Positions 26,867 to 36,858 of a DNA stretch of 64,000 nucleotides are shown piece after piece; within the stretch, counting starts at the first letter, position 1; each line of letters starts with the position of its first letter. A model generated the notes under the pieces. The model saw only the letters and a list, made by a program, of their open reading frames with translations, was not told the origin of the DNA and did no database searches. The stretch spans positions 101,366 through 165,365 of the forward strand of contig JAGYKW010000003.1 of NCBI GenBank assembly GCA_018401275.1, written 5' to 3'. The DNA is from Nitriliruptoraceae bacterium. Lineage in GTDB: Bacteria; Actinomycetota; Nitriliruptoria; Nitriliruptorales; Nitriliruptoraceae. Both the position numbers and the translations under genes were made by a program.

Positions 26867-26913
26867 GGGTGCCGCTCCCCTGGTCAGGTGGGGCAGCCAG
26901 CCCCGAGCGGACC

Positions 26914-28314
26914 CTACCCGAGGCGCCCCGCCGCCCGGCCCTCCTTGGTGACCTGCCGGGCCCTGGCGATCGCGAGCGCGTCTGCCGGGACGTCCTCGGT
27001 GATGGTCGATCCGGCCCCGACGAACGCGCGGTCCCCGATGGTCACCGGAGCGACGAGCATCGTGCCGCACCCGACGAAGGCGCCCTCCCCGATCGACGTG
27101 CGGTGCTTGTCGCGCCCGTCGTAGTTCACGGTGACGACCCCGCAGGCGACGTTCGCGCCGGCCCCGACGTCGGCGTCGCCGACGTAGGCGAGGTGGGGCA
27201 GCTTCGCGCCCGCACCGATCGTCGCGTTCTTGGTCTGCACGAAGGCCCCGACGCGCGCGCAGGCCTCGATGCGGGTGCCCTGGCGCAGGTGGGCGAACGG
27301 GCCGACGTCGGCCCCGCCCCCGATGATCGCGCCGTCCGCACGGGTCGAGTGCACGATGGCCCCGTCCCCGACGGTGCAGTCCGTGAGGTGGCTCGACGGT
27401 CCGATGACCGCGTCGCTGCCGATGCTCGTCGCACCCTCGAGGATCGTGCCGGGCAGCAGCACGGTCTCCGCACCGACGGTGACGTCGACGTCGACGTAGG
27501 TGTGGCTCGGGTCGATGATGCTCACCCCTGAACGCATCAGCTGGTCGACGTGGCGTCGACGCAGCACGGCGGCGGCAGCAGCGAGCTGCACCCGGTCGTT
27601 CACGCCGGCGACCTCGGCGGCGGGAGCGGCGACCGCGCCTGCACCCGGGCCGGAGCCGGCGAGCGCCGCGACGACGTCGGTGAGGTAGCGCTCGCCCTGC
27701 GCGTTGTCGCTGCGGAGCGCCGCGACGAGCGGCTGCACGACCGCACGATCGAGCACGTACATGCCCGCGTTGACCTCGGTGATGCGACGCTGCGCCGCGT
27801 CGGCGTCACGGTGCTCGACGATGCCGACGACCGCTCCATCCGCATCGCGCAGGACACGCCCGTAACCGTCCGGCTCGTCGAGCACGGTCGTGAGCATCCC
27901 CAGTGGCAGCTGCACATCGAGGGCGAGCAGCGCCGCGAGCGTCTCCGGTCGCAGCAGCGGCGTGTCGCCGGGGAGCACGAGCACGCGGGTCACGTCATCA
28001 GGGAGCGCCTGCAGCGCGACGTCGAGCGCGTCACCGGTCCCGCGCTGCTCCGGCTGGACGACGGTGGTGACGGGTCGCTCCATCCGTGCGTCCCACGTGG
28101 CGACCTCGGCCTCGACGTCCGCGCCGTCGGGCGACACGACGACGAGCACACGTTCGAGACCCAGCGGCGCGAGCGCACCCAGGACGTGCCCGAGCAGCGT
28201 GCGTCCGGCGGCCGGATGGAGGACCTTCGGGGTCGCCGAGCGGAAGCGGGTCCCCCGGCCCGCTGCGAGGACGACGGCGGCCGTGCCCGGATGGTGGGTG
28301 AGCTGCTCGGTCAT
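26914..28314 (-). CDS. glmU: GlmU, bifunctional UDP-GlcNAc synthesis enzyme
   Basis: The N-terminal pyrophosphorylase (about 1-235) starts VVLAAGRGTRFRSATPKVLHP. The C-terminal acetyltransferase (about 250-455) is a left-handed beta helix of hexapeptide repeats with KLPHLAYVGDADVG and VTVNYDGRDKHRT. It makes UDP-GlcNAc for peptidoglycan and mycothiol. The ATG at 28314 follows GGAGGA at seven bases. The frame stays open upstream through tRNA-Gln, which is not coding. Confidence 0.96.
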   Translation of the reverse strand: MTEQLTHHPGTAAVVLAAGRGTRFRSATPKVLHPAAGRTLLGHVLGALAPLGLERVLVVVSPDGADVEAEVATWDARMERPVTTVVQPEQRGTGDALDVALQALPDDVTRVLVLPGDTPLLRPETLAALLALDVQLPLGMLTTVLDEPDGYGRVLRDADGAVVGIVEHRDADAAQRRITEVNAGMYVLDRAVVQPLVAALRSDNAQGERYLTDVVAALAGSGPGAGAVAAPAAEVAGVNDRVQLAAAAAVLRRRHVDQLMRSGVSIIDPSHTYVDVDVTVGAETVLLPGTILEGATSIGSDAVIGPSSHLTDCTVGDGAIVHSTRADGAIIGGGADVGPFAHLRQGTRIEACARVGAFVQTKNATIGAGAKLPHLAYVGDADVGAGANVACGVVTVNYDGRDKHRTSIGEGAFVGCGTMLVAPVTIGDRAFVGAGSTITEDVPADALAIARARQVTKEGRAAGRLG

Positions 28315-28372
28315 CGTGGGCTCCTCCGCACTGATGGGTCCGGGTGGGTCTCGGCTTGGCTGGCTGACTGGA

Positions 28373-28400
28373 TGGGCGTGGCTGGCTGGGCGTGGCTGGC
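28373..28400. repeat. 14-bp tandem repeat at the 3' end of tRNA-Gln
   Basis: TGGGCGTGGCTGGC occurs at 28373-28386 and 28387-28400. The second copy contains the discriminator base and encoded CCA of the tRNA (complement of 28397-28400). Confidence 0.8.
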
Positions 28401-28471
28401 TGGGGGGCAGGGGTTCGAACCCTGGATTCCGACTCCAAAGGTCGGCGTGTTGCCGATTACACCACCCCCCA
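28397..28471 (-). tRNA. tRNA-Gln(UUG)
   Basis: The acceptor pairs TGGGGGG with CCCCCCA. The anticodon loop is CTTTGGA (anticodon UUG), and the T arm CAGGG/CCCTG surrounds TTCGAAC. Discriminator G and CCA are encoded. It lies between ispE and glmU in the same direction. Confidence 0.93.
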
Positions 28472-28621
28472 TCGAGGTCATGGGTGACGCGGCTCAGGCG
28501 GCGCGGCCATCGTGGCCGAGCGCCCGACGTTCGGGTCGGGTCGACCTGAGGAACGACCCGAGCGTAGTCCTCGACACTCCTCGGCCCCAGGGGCGATACC
28601 CGGCCGGTCGCCCACGGCCGC

Positions 28622-29605
28622 TCAGGCAGCACGGCCAGGGAGGATCTCGGGTCCGCCGGCCGGCGCTGCGGCCACCTCCACCGCGTCGAAGTGCCCCTCG
28701 AGCTCGGCCGCGAGCCTGCGCGCGTGGATCGCATCACGCGCGAGCCCGAGCAGCGTCGGCCCCGATCCGCTGACGATCGCTGCGAGCGCTCCGGCGCGCA
28801 GCATCGCCTCGCGCCGCTCGGCCAGCTCCGGCCGCAACGCGATGGCGGCAGGCTCGAGCTCGTTGTGCAGCGCTGCGGCGAGCCCGTCGAGGTCGCCCAT
28901 GCGCAGTGCGTGCAGGACCTGGTCCGGACCCGTGGGGACCGGCGGCTCGAGCCGGTCGAAGGCTGCATAGACATCGGCGGTGGACAGCGGCGCATGGTCG
29001 ATGCCGACCACCCAGTGCGTCGTCCCCCGCGTGAGCACGCGGGCGACGGACGTCCCGGTGCCCGTCGCGAGCCCCGTCCCGCCAGCCACGCAGAAGGGCA
29101 CGTCCGAGCCGACGGTCGCCGCGATGTCACACAGTGCGCCGATCGTGAGGTCCGCACCCCAGAGCCGGTTCAGCCCGACGAGCGCCGCTGCGGCATCGGC
29201 CGAACCTCCCGCCATCCCTGCGGCGACCGGGATGCGCTTGGTGAGATGCAACCGGGACCACGGTCCGGACTCGTCCCCGTCCTCGTCCTCGTCCATGCCG
29301 ATACCGAGATGGTCCATCAGGCGTCGCGCCGCCACGAGCACGAGGTTGCTCGCATCGGCCGGGACTCCGGCCGCTTCCTCGTCACCGTCGAGCGTGAGCG
29401 CGACGCGCATGTGCCTGCGGGCCGAGGGATGCGCGGCATGCGCATCGTCGTTCCGATGCACCCGCAGCGTGTCGTACAGCGAGATGGTCTGCAGCACCGA
29501 GACGATGTCGTGGAAGCCGTCGGAGCGACGTGGCCCGACCGCGAGATGGAGGTTGATCTTCGCGGGCACGCGCACGCGCAGCGTGCCCCCCGCGCCATCC
29601 TCCAT
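28622..29605 (-). CDS. ispE: IspE, 4-diphosphocytidyl-2-C-methyl-D-erythritol kinase
   Basis: This 327-residue GHMP kinase has VPAKINLHLAVGPRRSDGFHD near the start, the ATP loop PVAAGMAGGSADAAAAL, GSDVPFCVAGGTG, and SGSGPTLLGLA near the end. It phosphorylates CDP-methylerythritol in the MEP pathway to isoprenoids. An Asp/Glu-rich loop (MDEDEDGDESG) is an insertion. The ATG at 29605 follows GGAGGA. The order rpf-rsmA-ispE is typical of actinobacteria. Confidence 0.95.
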   Translation of the reverse strand: MEDGAGGTLRVRVPAKINLHLAVGPRRSDGFHDIVSVLQTISLYDTLRVHRNDDAHAAHPSARRHMRVALTLDGDEEAAGVPADASNLVLVAARRLMDHLGIGMDEDEDGDESGPWSRLHLTKRIPVAAGMAGGSADAAAALVGLNRLWGADLTIGALCDIAATVGSDVPFCVAGGTGLATGTGTSVARVLTRGTTHWVVGIDHAPLSTADVYAAFDRLEPPVPTGPDQVLHALRMGDLDGLAAALHNELEPAAIALRPELAERREAMLRAGALAAIVSGSGPTLLGLARDAIHARRLAAELEGHFDAVEVAAAPAGGPEILPGRAA

Positions 29606-29662
29606 GACCGTCCTCCCCGACCCCCCGAACGCGCCACATCCTACGGTCGCCCGCGAGTGCGC

Positions 29663-30535
29663 TCACCGCTGGGCGGTGGAGGAGCCGGGTGTCGGTGGAA
29701 CGGGCGGCGGGGAGAGCGCGTCCGCGAGTCGGATGAACTGCAGCGGCCCGAGCTCCTCCGCACGATCGGAGAGGTCCACGCCCGCCGCAGCGGCAGCGGC
29801 CGTCACCACCTCGGGCGTGCCGAGCGCACGCAGCGTGTTGCGCAGGGTCTTGCGGCGCTGCGAGAACGCCGCCTCGATGACGGTCGCGAGTCGCGCGAAG
29901 CCGGTGGCGTCCGGGGCGTCGGGGCGTCGGACGAGCCGGACCATCACGCTGTCCACGTTCGGCACGGGCAGGAACACGGTCCGCGGGATCGCGAGCTCGA
30001 CGGTGACGTCGGCGAGCACCCCGAGCTTCGCGCTGACACCGGAGTAGGTCGCGTCGCCGGGGCGTGCGGCCCAACGCTCACCCACCTCACGCTGGACCAT
30101 GACGAACAGGTCGCTGAACGCGCCCGTGGCGAGCGCCTCGATCGTGATGGCGGTCGCGACGTTGTAGGGCAGGTTCGCGACCAGGCGCGCCGGGCCACCA
30201 TCGACGAGCGCGGCGAGGTCGATGGCGAGCGCATCGGCATGCACGATCTCGACACCGTCGACGTCAGCGAGCACGTCCGCCAGCGCGGTCACGAACCCCG
30301 CGTCGATCTCGACCGCGACGACACGTCGGACGGCATCGGCGAGCGCGAGGGTGAGCGAACCGATGCCAGGGCCGACCTCGAGCACGACATCGTCGGGTCC
30401 GAGACCGGCCGTGGTGACGATGCGTCGGACCGTGTTCGGATCGACGAGCAGGTGCTGGCCGTCGCGCTTGCGCATCGCGAGGCCGTGCCGGTCGAGCAAC
30501 GCCCGCGCAGAGCTCGGGGTGAGCAGCGCGCTCAT
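29663..30535 (-). CDS. rsmA: RsmA, 16S rRNA dimethyladenosine transferase
   Basis: This 290-residue protein has the SAM-binding start VVLEVGPGIGSLTLAL and the N6-adenine catalytic motif NLPYNVAT. Further motifs are VMVQREVGERWAARPGDATYSGVS and SQRRKTLRNTLRAL. It dimethylates two adenines near the 3' end of 16S rRNA. The ATG at 30535 overlaps the stop of the rpf gene (ATGA). Confidence 0.95.
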   Translation of the reverse strand: MSALLTPSSARALLDRHGLAMRKRDGQHLLVDPNTVRRIVTTAGLGPDDVVLEVGPGIGSLTLALADAVRRVVAVEIDAGFVTALADVLADVDGVEIVHADALAIDLAALVDGGPARLVANLPYNVATAITIEALATGAFSDLFVMVQREVGERWAARPGDATYSGVSAKLGVLADVTVELAIPRTVFLPVPNVDSVMVRLVRRPDAPDATGFARLATVIEAAFSQRRKTLRNTLRALGTPEVVTAAAAAAGVDLSDRAEELGPLQFIRLADALSPPPVPPTPGSSTAQR

Positions 30536-31401
30536 CGCAGGCCGAGCCGGAGGGAGCAGGCGGGCCAGGCGCCCCAGCCCTGCCGGGCGAGGACCCGCTC
30601 CGCGACCTCGATCTGCTGCTCACGTGTCGCCTCCGACGCGAGCTGGGGGAAGTCGTCGGGGCGGAACTCGTTCCAGGTGCGCGTGTCGAACTGCAGGCCG
30701 CCGTGGTAGGTGATCCGGCTGTTCACGACGCGCACGACGTCCCAGCGACCACTCGCCTCGCAGCGCGCGAGCGCATCCCACACGGTGTCGCCCTCGAGCG
30801 TGCGTGTCCCGTGCCGCTCGATCCGTGCGACGGGCTCACGGGTCGTCTCGCTGTGGAGGGTGAGCCGCGACTCGACCTCACCGTCCACGGTGAGCACGAG
30901 GCTCGTGTCGATCCGTGTTCCGACGCGGCCCGCACGATCGACGCGCGCGTAGCCGCGCAGCATGCCGGGATCCTCGACGCGCACCAGCTCACGGGGCAGC
31001 TCGACCTCGACGCGCTCCTCGACGATCTCGACGCGTGCGATGCGGATGACCGTCGGGCCCTCGACCGCGTCGAGCAGATCGGGTTCGACGCGGTCGAGCG
31101 GGGAACGGTCGACACCGAGGTCCTGCAGAGCCTCGAGCACGGTGGGTGCGTCCGTGACCCCGAGGTGGACGGTCAACCCGTCGACGACCGTCACCACGTG
31201 AGGCGTCGGGCGCTCCATCGAGGCGGCAGCAGGGCGGCCGACCTCCCAGGCTCCGGATGCACCGTCGACCACGCCAGCGGGAGCCGGCGCGAGAGCGGCC
31301 AGCGGGAGCGCGACGGCGACGAGGACCAGGAGGTGGAGGGGTCGGCGCCGGAGCGCTCGGACCGTGGCCCGGGCCGCCTCGAATGAAGGCGGGGACGGCA
31401 T
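30532..31401 (-). CDS. Resuscitation-promoting factor (RpfB-like muralytic enzyme)
   Basis: A membrane or signal segment (about 20-40) is followed by a DUF348-like repeat (VTVVDGLTVHLGVTDAPTVLEAL). A G5-like region (VEVELPRELVRVEDPG) and the C-terminal Rpf domain follow, with WDALARCEASGRWDV (catalytic Glu in CEASG) and YHGGLQFDTRTWNEF. It should cleave peptidoglycan outside the cell and support growth or resuscitation. TACCCT ends six bases before the ATG at 31401, suggesting leaderless translation. It has only one DUF348 copy, fewer than mycobacterial RpfB. Confidence 0.9.
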   Translation of the reverse strand: MPSPPSFEAARATVRALRRRPLHLLVLVAVALPLAALAPAPAGVVDGASGAWEVGRPAAASMERPTPHVVTVVDGLTVHLGVTDAPTVLEALQDLGVDRSPLDRVEPDLLDAVEGPTVIRIARVEIVEERVEVELPRELVRVEDPGMLRGYARVDRAGRVGTRIDTSLVLTVDGEVESRLTLHSETTREPVARIERHGTRTLEGDTVWDALARCEASGRWDVVRVVNSRITYHGGLQFDTRTWNEFRPDDFPQLASEATREQQIEVAERVLARQGWGAWPACSLRLGLR

Positions 31402-31453
31402 GGAGGAAGGGTAGGCGTGGAGGCCATGCGATCCTCGGAGGTGGACCGGCCGT

Positions 31454-32233
31454 TCAGCCCGGCAGGGCGAAGGCGCGACGCGTGTTCGCGAGCACGATGT
31501 CCGCAAGGTCGTCCGGGTGCGCACCGCGCACGTCGGCGAGCAGGGCGAGCGTGAGTCCGACGAACGACGGGTCGTTGGTGGACCCACGGTGCGGGTGCGG
31601 GGTCAGGTACGGCGCGTCGGTCTCGGTGAGCAGCAGCTCGTCAGGGACGAGCGCCGCGACCTCACGCAGTGGCGCTGCGTTCGTGAACGTGACGTTCCCC
31701 GCGAAGGAGTGGAACCAGCCGTTCGCGACGGTCCGCACGGTCGTCGCCACGTCACCGGAGTAGCAGTGCAGCACGACGCGTGCGTCGGGGCCGCTCATGC
31801 CCTCCTCCTCGAGGACGCGCACGCACGCGTCCCACGCGTCACGGCAGTGGACGACGACGGCGAGGTCGTGCCGCCGGGCGATGGCGATCTGGGCCCGGAA
31901 CGCTCGGTCCTGCTCCGCGGGGGTCGCGGTGTCCCGGTAGCGGTCGAGCCCGGTCTCGCCCACGGCGACGACGCGCGGTTCGCCGGCCAGCGCGTCCAGC
32001 TCCGCAAGGACCGACTCGCTCGCCGTCCCGGCATCGTTGGGGTGCAGTCCGACGGCGGCCCACACGTCAGGCTGCGCCTGCGCGTTCACGACGGCTGCGC
32101 GCGATGACGCGACGTCGGTCCCGACGTCGACGAGGACGCGGACACCGGCCGCGCGAGCCCGCGCCAGCTGGTCCTCGACGCCGAGGTCGAAGTGGTGGCC
32201 GAGATGGCAGTGGGTGTCGACGAGCGCGCGCAT
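31454..32233 (-). CDS. tatD: TatD-family metal-dependent DNase
   Basis: This 259-residue TIM-barrel hydrolase has VDTHCHLGHHFDL, AVGLHPNDAG, AVGETGLDRYRD, VVVHCRDAWD, LHCYSGDV, LLTETDAPYLTP, and the final ADIVLANTRRAFALPG. These supply the metal-binding His, Glu and Asp residues. TatD proteins have 3'-5' nuclease activity. TAGCGT ends six bases before the ATG, a leaderless arrangement. It lies between rsmI and rpf. Confidence 0.92.
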   Translation of the reverse strand: MRALVDTHCHLGHHFDLGVEDQLARARAAGVRVLVDVGTDVASSRAAVVNAQAQPDVWAAVGLHPNDAGTASESVLAELDALAGEPRVVAVGETGLDRYRDTATPAEQDRAFRAQIAIARRHDLAVVVHCRDAWDACVRVLEEEGMSGPDARVVLHCYSGDVATTVRTVANGWFHSFAGNVTFTNAAPLREVAALVPDELLLTETDAPYLTPHPHRGSTNDPSFVGLTLALLADVRGAHPDDLADIVLANTRRAFALPG

Positions 32234-32261
32234 GCGGTGACGCTAGCCCGACAGCATCACG

Positions 32262-33140
32262 TCATGACGTCGAAGGCGTCGCTGGCGTCGCTGGCGTCGA
32301 AGGCGTCGCGTCCCGACGCCCGGTCACCGCTGCGTACAGGGCGCGTCTGCGAAGACCGCGCTGCGCGGCGACCTGCGCCACGGCGTCGCGCGTGGACTCC
32401 CCCGCAGCGATCAGCGCGTCGACGGCAGCGACCGCCGTCGCATCATCGTCGGCCGGACGCTCCGGCTCGGGTGCACCGGCGATGACGAGCGTGAGCTCTC
32501 CGCGGACCCCCTCGGCCACGCTGTCGCGCAGCGTCGCGAGCGTGCCGCGACGGATCTCCTCGTGGAGCTTCGTCAGCTCACGGCACAGCGCTGCGGGTCG
32601 GGTGTCACCACAGGCGGCGGCGAGGTCGGCCAGATCCTCCGCCGCACGGTGCGGGGACAGGAAGAGCACGACCGTGCGCGGCTCGTCGGCGAGCTCCTCG
32701 AGCCGGGCCGTGCGCGACCCGCCGCGCCGCGGGAGGAAACCGTCGAACGCGACGCGGTCGCTGGCGAGTCCCGACGCGACGAGCGCGGCGAGCACCGCGG
32801 AGGCGCCCGGGATCGGCACGACGGTCATGCCCGCTTCGCTGCAGGCACGCACCAGCGCGAGCCCGGGGTCACTGATGAGCGGCGTGCCGGCGTCGGTCAC
32901 CAGCGCGACGTGCGCTCCACCCTCGATGAGCGCGAGCACCTCGTCGACACGGGCGCGTTCGTTGTGCTCGTGCAGCGAACGCTGCGGGACGGTGCTGCCG
33001 ACGTGGGCGAGGAGTCGTCCCGTGTGGCGGGTGTCCTCGGCGAGCACGAGGTCCGCGCTGCGCAGGACCTCGACGGCGCGGGCACTGAGGTCGGCGAGAT
33101 TGCCGATCGGGGTCGCGACCACGGACAGGGTGCCGCTCAT
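32262..33140 (-). CDS. rsmI: RsmI, 16S rRNA ribose methyltransferase
   Basis: This 292-residue protein has VVATPIGNLADLSARAVEVL, AEDTRHTGRLL, LVTDAGTPLISDPG, VPIPGASAVLAALVASGL and GFLPRRGGSR, the tetrapyrrole-methylase fold signature of RsmI (2'-O-methylation of C1402). The last 14 residues are Thr/Pro/Ser repeats, encoded by a 9-bp tandem repeat near 32270-32310. GAGGA precedes the ATG. Confidence 0.94.
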   Translation of the reverse strand: MSGTLSVVATPIGNLADLSARAVEVLRSADLVLAEDTRHTGRLLAHVGSTVPQRSLHEHNERARVDEVLALIEGGAHVALVTDAGTPLISDPGLALVRACSEAGMTVVPIPGASAVLAALVASGLASDRVAFDGFLPRRGGSRTARLEELADEPRTVVLFLSPHRAAEDLADLAAACGDTRPAALCRELTKLHEEIRRGTLATLRDSVAEGVRGELTLVIAGAPEPERPADDDATAVAAVDALIAAGESTRDAVAQVAAQRGLRRRALYAAVTGRRDATPSTPATPATPSTS

Positions 33141-33175
33141 GCGTCCTCGACCGTCCTCAGATGGACACGTCTCGG

Positions 33176-33249
33176 TGGAGGTGATCGGATTTGAACCGAC
33201 GACTTCTTCGTTGCGAACGAAGCGCTCTGCCAGGCTGAGCTACACCCCC
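33176..33249 (-). tRNA. tRNA-Ala(CGC)
   Basis: The acceptor pairs GGGGGTG with CACCTCC, including the G3-U70 wobble that marks tRNA-Ala. The anticodon stem CTTCG/CGAAG holds TTCGCAA (anticodon CGC). CCA is only partly encoded. Confidence 0.92.
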
Positions 33250-33306
33250 GAAGGGTCCGCGGAGTGTAGCGCCGGGCCGACCGCGTCCATCGTGCCGGTC
33301 AGCCGC

Positions 33307-33915
33307 TCAGCCGCGCCACGACGGCAGACGCACTGCTGAACCGGAGGATCCGGCTGCGAGGACGAGCTCGCCGGTGATCTCGTCGACGAGCGGCTGCGCA
33401 GGACGCCGGAGGTCGAGCGAGACGAGGACGGTGCGTGCGGCGTCCCGCTGGAGCTTGAGCCGGCGGAGGATGGCGACGGTCGTGACCGACGTCGCGAGCA
33501 GGGATCCGGCGACGAGCCATGCCGGACCACCGAGCAACGGTGCGGCGACCAGCGCCAGCGCGGTGAGCGAGAGGAGCCGCAACGTGCGACGGCGGCGGCG
33601 CATGATCACCGGGTCCTCGTGACGGACCGCGGCGCGGTGCGGAGCGCTCGCCGTCCCGCTCATGGCCATGGCCTGACCGTTGGAGGCCTGGCCGTTCGAC
33701 TGGCCGTTCGCAGCAGGGACGTGCGTCGCGACGCCGCGCTGAGGCACCTTGAGACCGTCCATGCTGCGTTGGAACCCTCCGACCGAGGCCCGCGGTGACG
33801 GGCGCAGGCGGGACCGTAGTGCCCCGGGCAGGAGGATGGCGACCCATACGAGGATGAGCAGCAGCAGCGACGGATTCACCGTTCGCACCGGGCCACCGCC
33901 TCCACCGGTCCGCAC
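33307..33915 (-). CDS. GlpR/SepX-like membrane protein
   Basis: This protein of about 190-202 residues has an N-terminal membrane segment (NPSLLLLILVWVAILLPGALRSR) and a basic and polar linker. Two adjacent hydrophobic stretches follow (LLSLTALALVAAPLLGGPAWLVAGSLL, split by a short turn), and the C-terminus is soluble. The layout and its place beside a moeA-like gene resemble the actinobacterial GlpR/SepX proteins, which recruit the MoeA-like Glp protein to the division site. This is inference from layout and context. The start could be GTG 33915 or GTG 33879; neither has a strong ribosome binding site. Confidence 0.55.
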   Translation of the reverse strand: MRTGGGGGPVRTVNPSLLLLILVWVAILLPGALRSRLRPSPRASVGGFQRSMDGLKVPQRGVATHVPAANGQSNGQASNGQAMAMSGTASAPHRAAVRHEDPVIMRRRRRTLRLLSLTALALVAAPLLGGPAWLVAGSLLATSVTTVAILRRLKLQRDAARTVLVSLDLRRPAQPLVDEITGELVLAAGSSGSAVRLPSWRG

Positions 33916-34017
33916 CGTCCACGTCGAGCACGCGGCGGGACTCGGGTCTCCGAGTGCACGGACCGTAACAACTGCACCCTCAACAGCCCTGGAGGCGTGA
34001 CCGCTGCACTCGGCCGC

Positions 34018-34517
<500 letters not shown>

Positions 34518-34518
<1 letters not shown>

Positions 34519-35789
34519 CAGTCGACCAGCAGCATGACGCGGACCTCGTCGCCGACGCGGATCTCGGTGACGGCCTCGGGGATGATGGCGAGCCCGTCGG
34601 CCTGGGCGATGGAGGAGATGAGGTGCGAGCCCTGCGCGCCGGTCGGACGGACCGTCCACGACGCGCCATCACGGGCCAGTCGGACCCGCACGTAGCCACG
34701 CTTGTGCGACGGAGCATGGAGCGGTTCGGCCGCCCGTGCGACGACGGTGGGACGGTGCACGTCACGACGTCCCTGCAGGGCGCGGATCGCCGGACGGACG
34801 AACACCTCGAAGGACACGAACGACGACACCGGGTTGCCGGGCAGGCCGATGACCGGCGTCGGGCCGATGCGTCCGCGGATCTGCGGCATCCCGGGGCGCA
34901 TCGCGACCTTGACGGCATGGACCTCGCCAAGCGCTGCGATGACGTCGGCCAGCAGGTCGCGCGTGCCGGCGCTCGCCCCACCGGTGCAGACGAACAGGTC
35001 GGCGTGACCGAGGTTGGACTCGAACGCCTCGGTGAGCGCGGCAAGGTCGTCAGGGATCGCGCCGGTGGCGAACGGCACCCCGCCGGTCGCTCGCACCATC
35101 GCCGCGAGCATCGGACCGTTCGAGTCACGGATGCGTCCCGGCCCGGGCTCGCGATCGGCGGACACGAGCTCGTCGCCGGTGGACATGATCACGACGCGCG
35201 GTGCCGGGATGCACACGACCCGGGCGACGCCGGCAGCGCTGAGCAGCGCGATGTCGGCGGGCGCGAGTCGACGGCCCGCCGCGACGAGCTCCTGGTCGGG
35301 GACGAGGTCCTCACCGGCGTGCCGGATGTTGTCCCCGGCGCGGGCCGGCCGATGGAACGCGACGTGATCGCCGTCGGCCTCGTCCCGGGCGAGGGTCAGC
35401 TCGACGGGCACGACCGCGTCCGCCCCGGGCGGGATCGGTGCGCCCGTCATGATGCGCACGCAGGTCCCGCGAGCGACGGTCAGCGTCTCCGACGACCCGG
35501 CGACCATCTCGCCGATCACGGCGAGTCGGACCGGCTGCGCACGCGTGGCCGCCGTCAGGTCGTCGGCGACCAGCGCGTACCCGTCCATCGCCGAGTTGTC
35601 GGCCGACGGCAGCGTCACGCTGCTGGTGGCGGTCGCTGCCAGGATCAGACCGAGACCGTCGGCCGTGCGCAGCTCGATCGGCTCGGGCGTGGGCAGCATC
35701 GCGAGGATCGCTGCGAGATGCGTGTCGACGGGGATCAGCTGGTCGGCCCGCGTGACCTCGTCCTGCCCGAGTCCGATGAAGCCGCTCAT
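34518..35789 (-). CDS. moeA: MoeA-family molybdopterin molybdotransferase (possible Glp)
   Basis: This 423-residue protein has [64 protein letters not shown] and [17 protein letters not shown], the complete MoeA/gephyrin pattern. It inserts molybdate into molybdopterin. Some actinobacteria have a MoeA paralogue, Glp, that works in cell division with FtsZ and GlpR. The nearby GlpR-like gene leaves both roles open. It is coupled to galU upstream (ATGA) and moaC downstream. Confidence 0.9.
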
Positions 35790-36718
35790 GCGCCGTCCTT
35801 CTGCGTCTGCGTACGGTCGGCGCGGCCAGCACGGTCGGCGCGCTCACGCAGCTCGTCCAGATGCTCCTCGAGCCACGCGACGAGATCGGGGCCGAGGTCG
35901 GGCCGTCGGGCAGCGAACGCGAGCGTCGCGGTGAGGAAGCCGAGCTTCTCGCCTGCGTCGTGCCGGGGCTCGTCGAGCACGAGCCCGATGATCGGCTCGT
36001 CGAGTGCGAGCGTACGCAGGGCGTCGGTCAGCTGGATCTCGCCGCCGCGGCCCGGCGCGGTCGTGCGCAGCACGGGGAAGATGCTGCCCGGCAGCACGTA
36101 GCGGCCGATGACCGCGAGGTCGGACGGTGCATGGCCCGGTTCGGGCTTCTCGACGAGGTCGTGGATGAGGACCTCGCCGTCGCGCTCGCCGGGGACGGCG
36201 GCGACGACGCCGTACTGCGCGAGACGCTCGGGGTCGTCGACCCGCATGAGTGCGATGACGGCTCGGCCGGTGCGCTCGTGCGCCGCGACCATGCGCGCGA
36301 GGAAGGTGGAGTCCGGCTCGAGCAGGTCGTCACCGAGCAGCACGGCGAAGCTCGCATCCTCGCCGACATGCCCTGCGGCCATGAGCACCGCGTGACCAAG
36401 GCCGAGCGGCTCGGGCTGCCGCACGGCGTGCACGCTCACGAGCTCTGCGAGGGCGCGGATCTCCGCGAGCTCCGCATCACGGCCCTTGGCAGCGAGCGCG
36501 GCCTCCAGGTCGAGCCGCCGGTCGAAGTGGTCCTCGATCGCGGACTTGCCGGCGGCCGTGACCAGCAGGACGTCGTCGATCCCGCTGCGGGCGACCTCCT
36601 CGATGATGTACTGGATCGCCGGTCGGTCGACGATCGGGAGCATCTCCTTGGGGACCGCCTTGGTGGCCGGCAGGAACCGGGTCCCGAGCCCAGCGACCGG
36701 CACGACCGCGGTGCGCAC
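35786..36718 (-). CDS. galU: UTP-glucose-1-phosphate uridylyltransferase
   Basis: This 310-residue nucleotidyltransferase has AVVPVAGLGTRFLPATKAVPKE, QYIIEEVARSGIDDVLLV, HAVLMAAGHVG, LLGDDLLEPDS and VEKPEPGHAPS. It makes UDP-glucose for envelope polysaccharides. Two GTG codons stand in tandem; that at 36718 is seven bases from AGGAGG and is preferred over 36721. It is divergent from the cyclo-ligase gene. Confidence 0.94.
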   Translation of the reverse strand: MRTAVVPVAGLGTRFLPATKAVPKEMLPIVDRPAIQYIIEEVARSGIDDVLLVTAAGKSAIEDHFDRRLDLEAALAAKGRDAELAEIRALAELVSVHAVRQPEPLGLGHAVLMAAGHVGEDASFAVLLGDDLLEPDSTFLARMVAAHERTGRAVIALMRVDDPERLAQYGVVAAVPGERDGEVLIHDLVEKPEPGHAPSDLAVIGRYVLPGSIFPVLRTTAPGRGGEIQLTDALRTLALDEPIIGLVLDEPRHDAGEKLGFLTATLAFAARRPDLGPDLVAWLEEHLDELRERADRAGRADRTQTQKDGA

Positions 36719-36858
36719 CACGTGGCCTCCTGCTGCGTCCCGACCGGATCCGGACCGTCCAGGACCCCGTACGGAGTCCGTCAGCGAGCCTACTGGCCGT
36801 GCTGTCCCCATCCGGGGAGGACCACGGCCACAAGGCGCTGCCGACCTACGATCGTGCG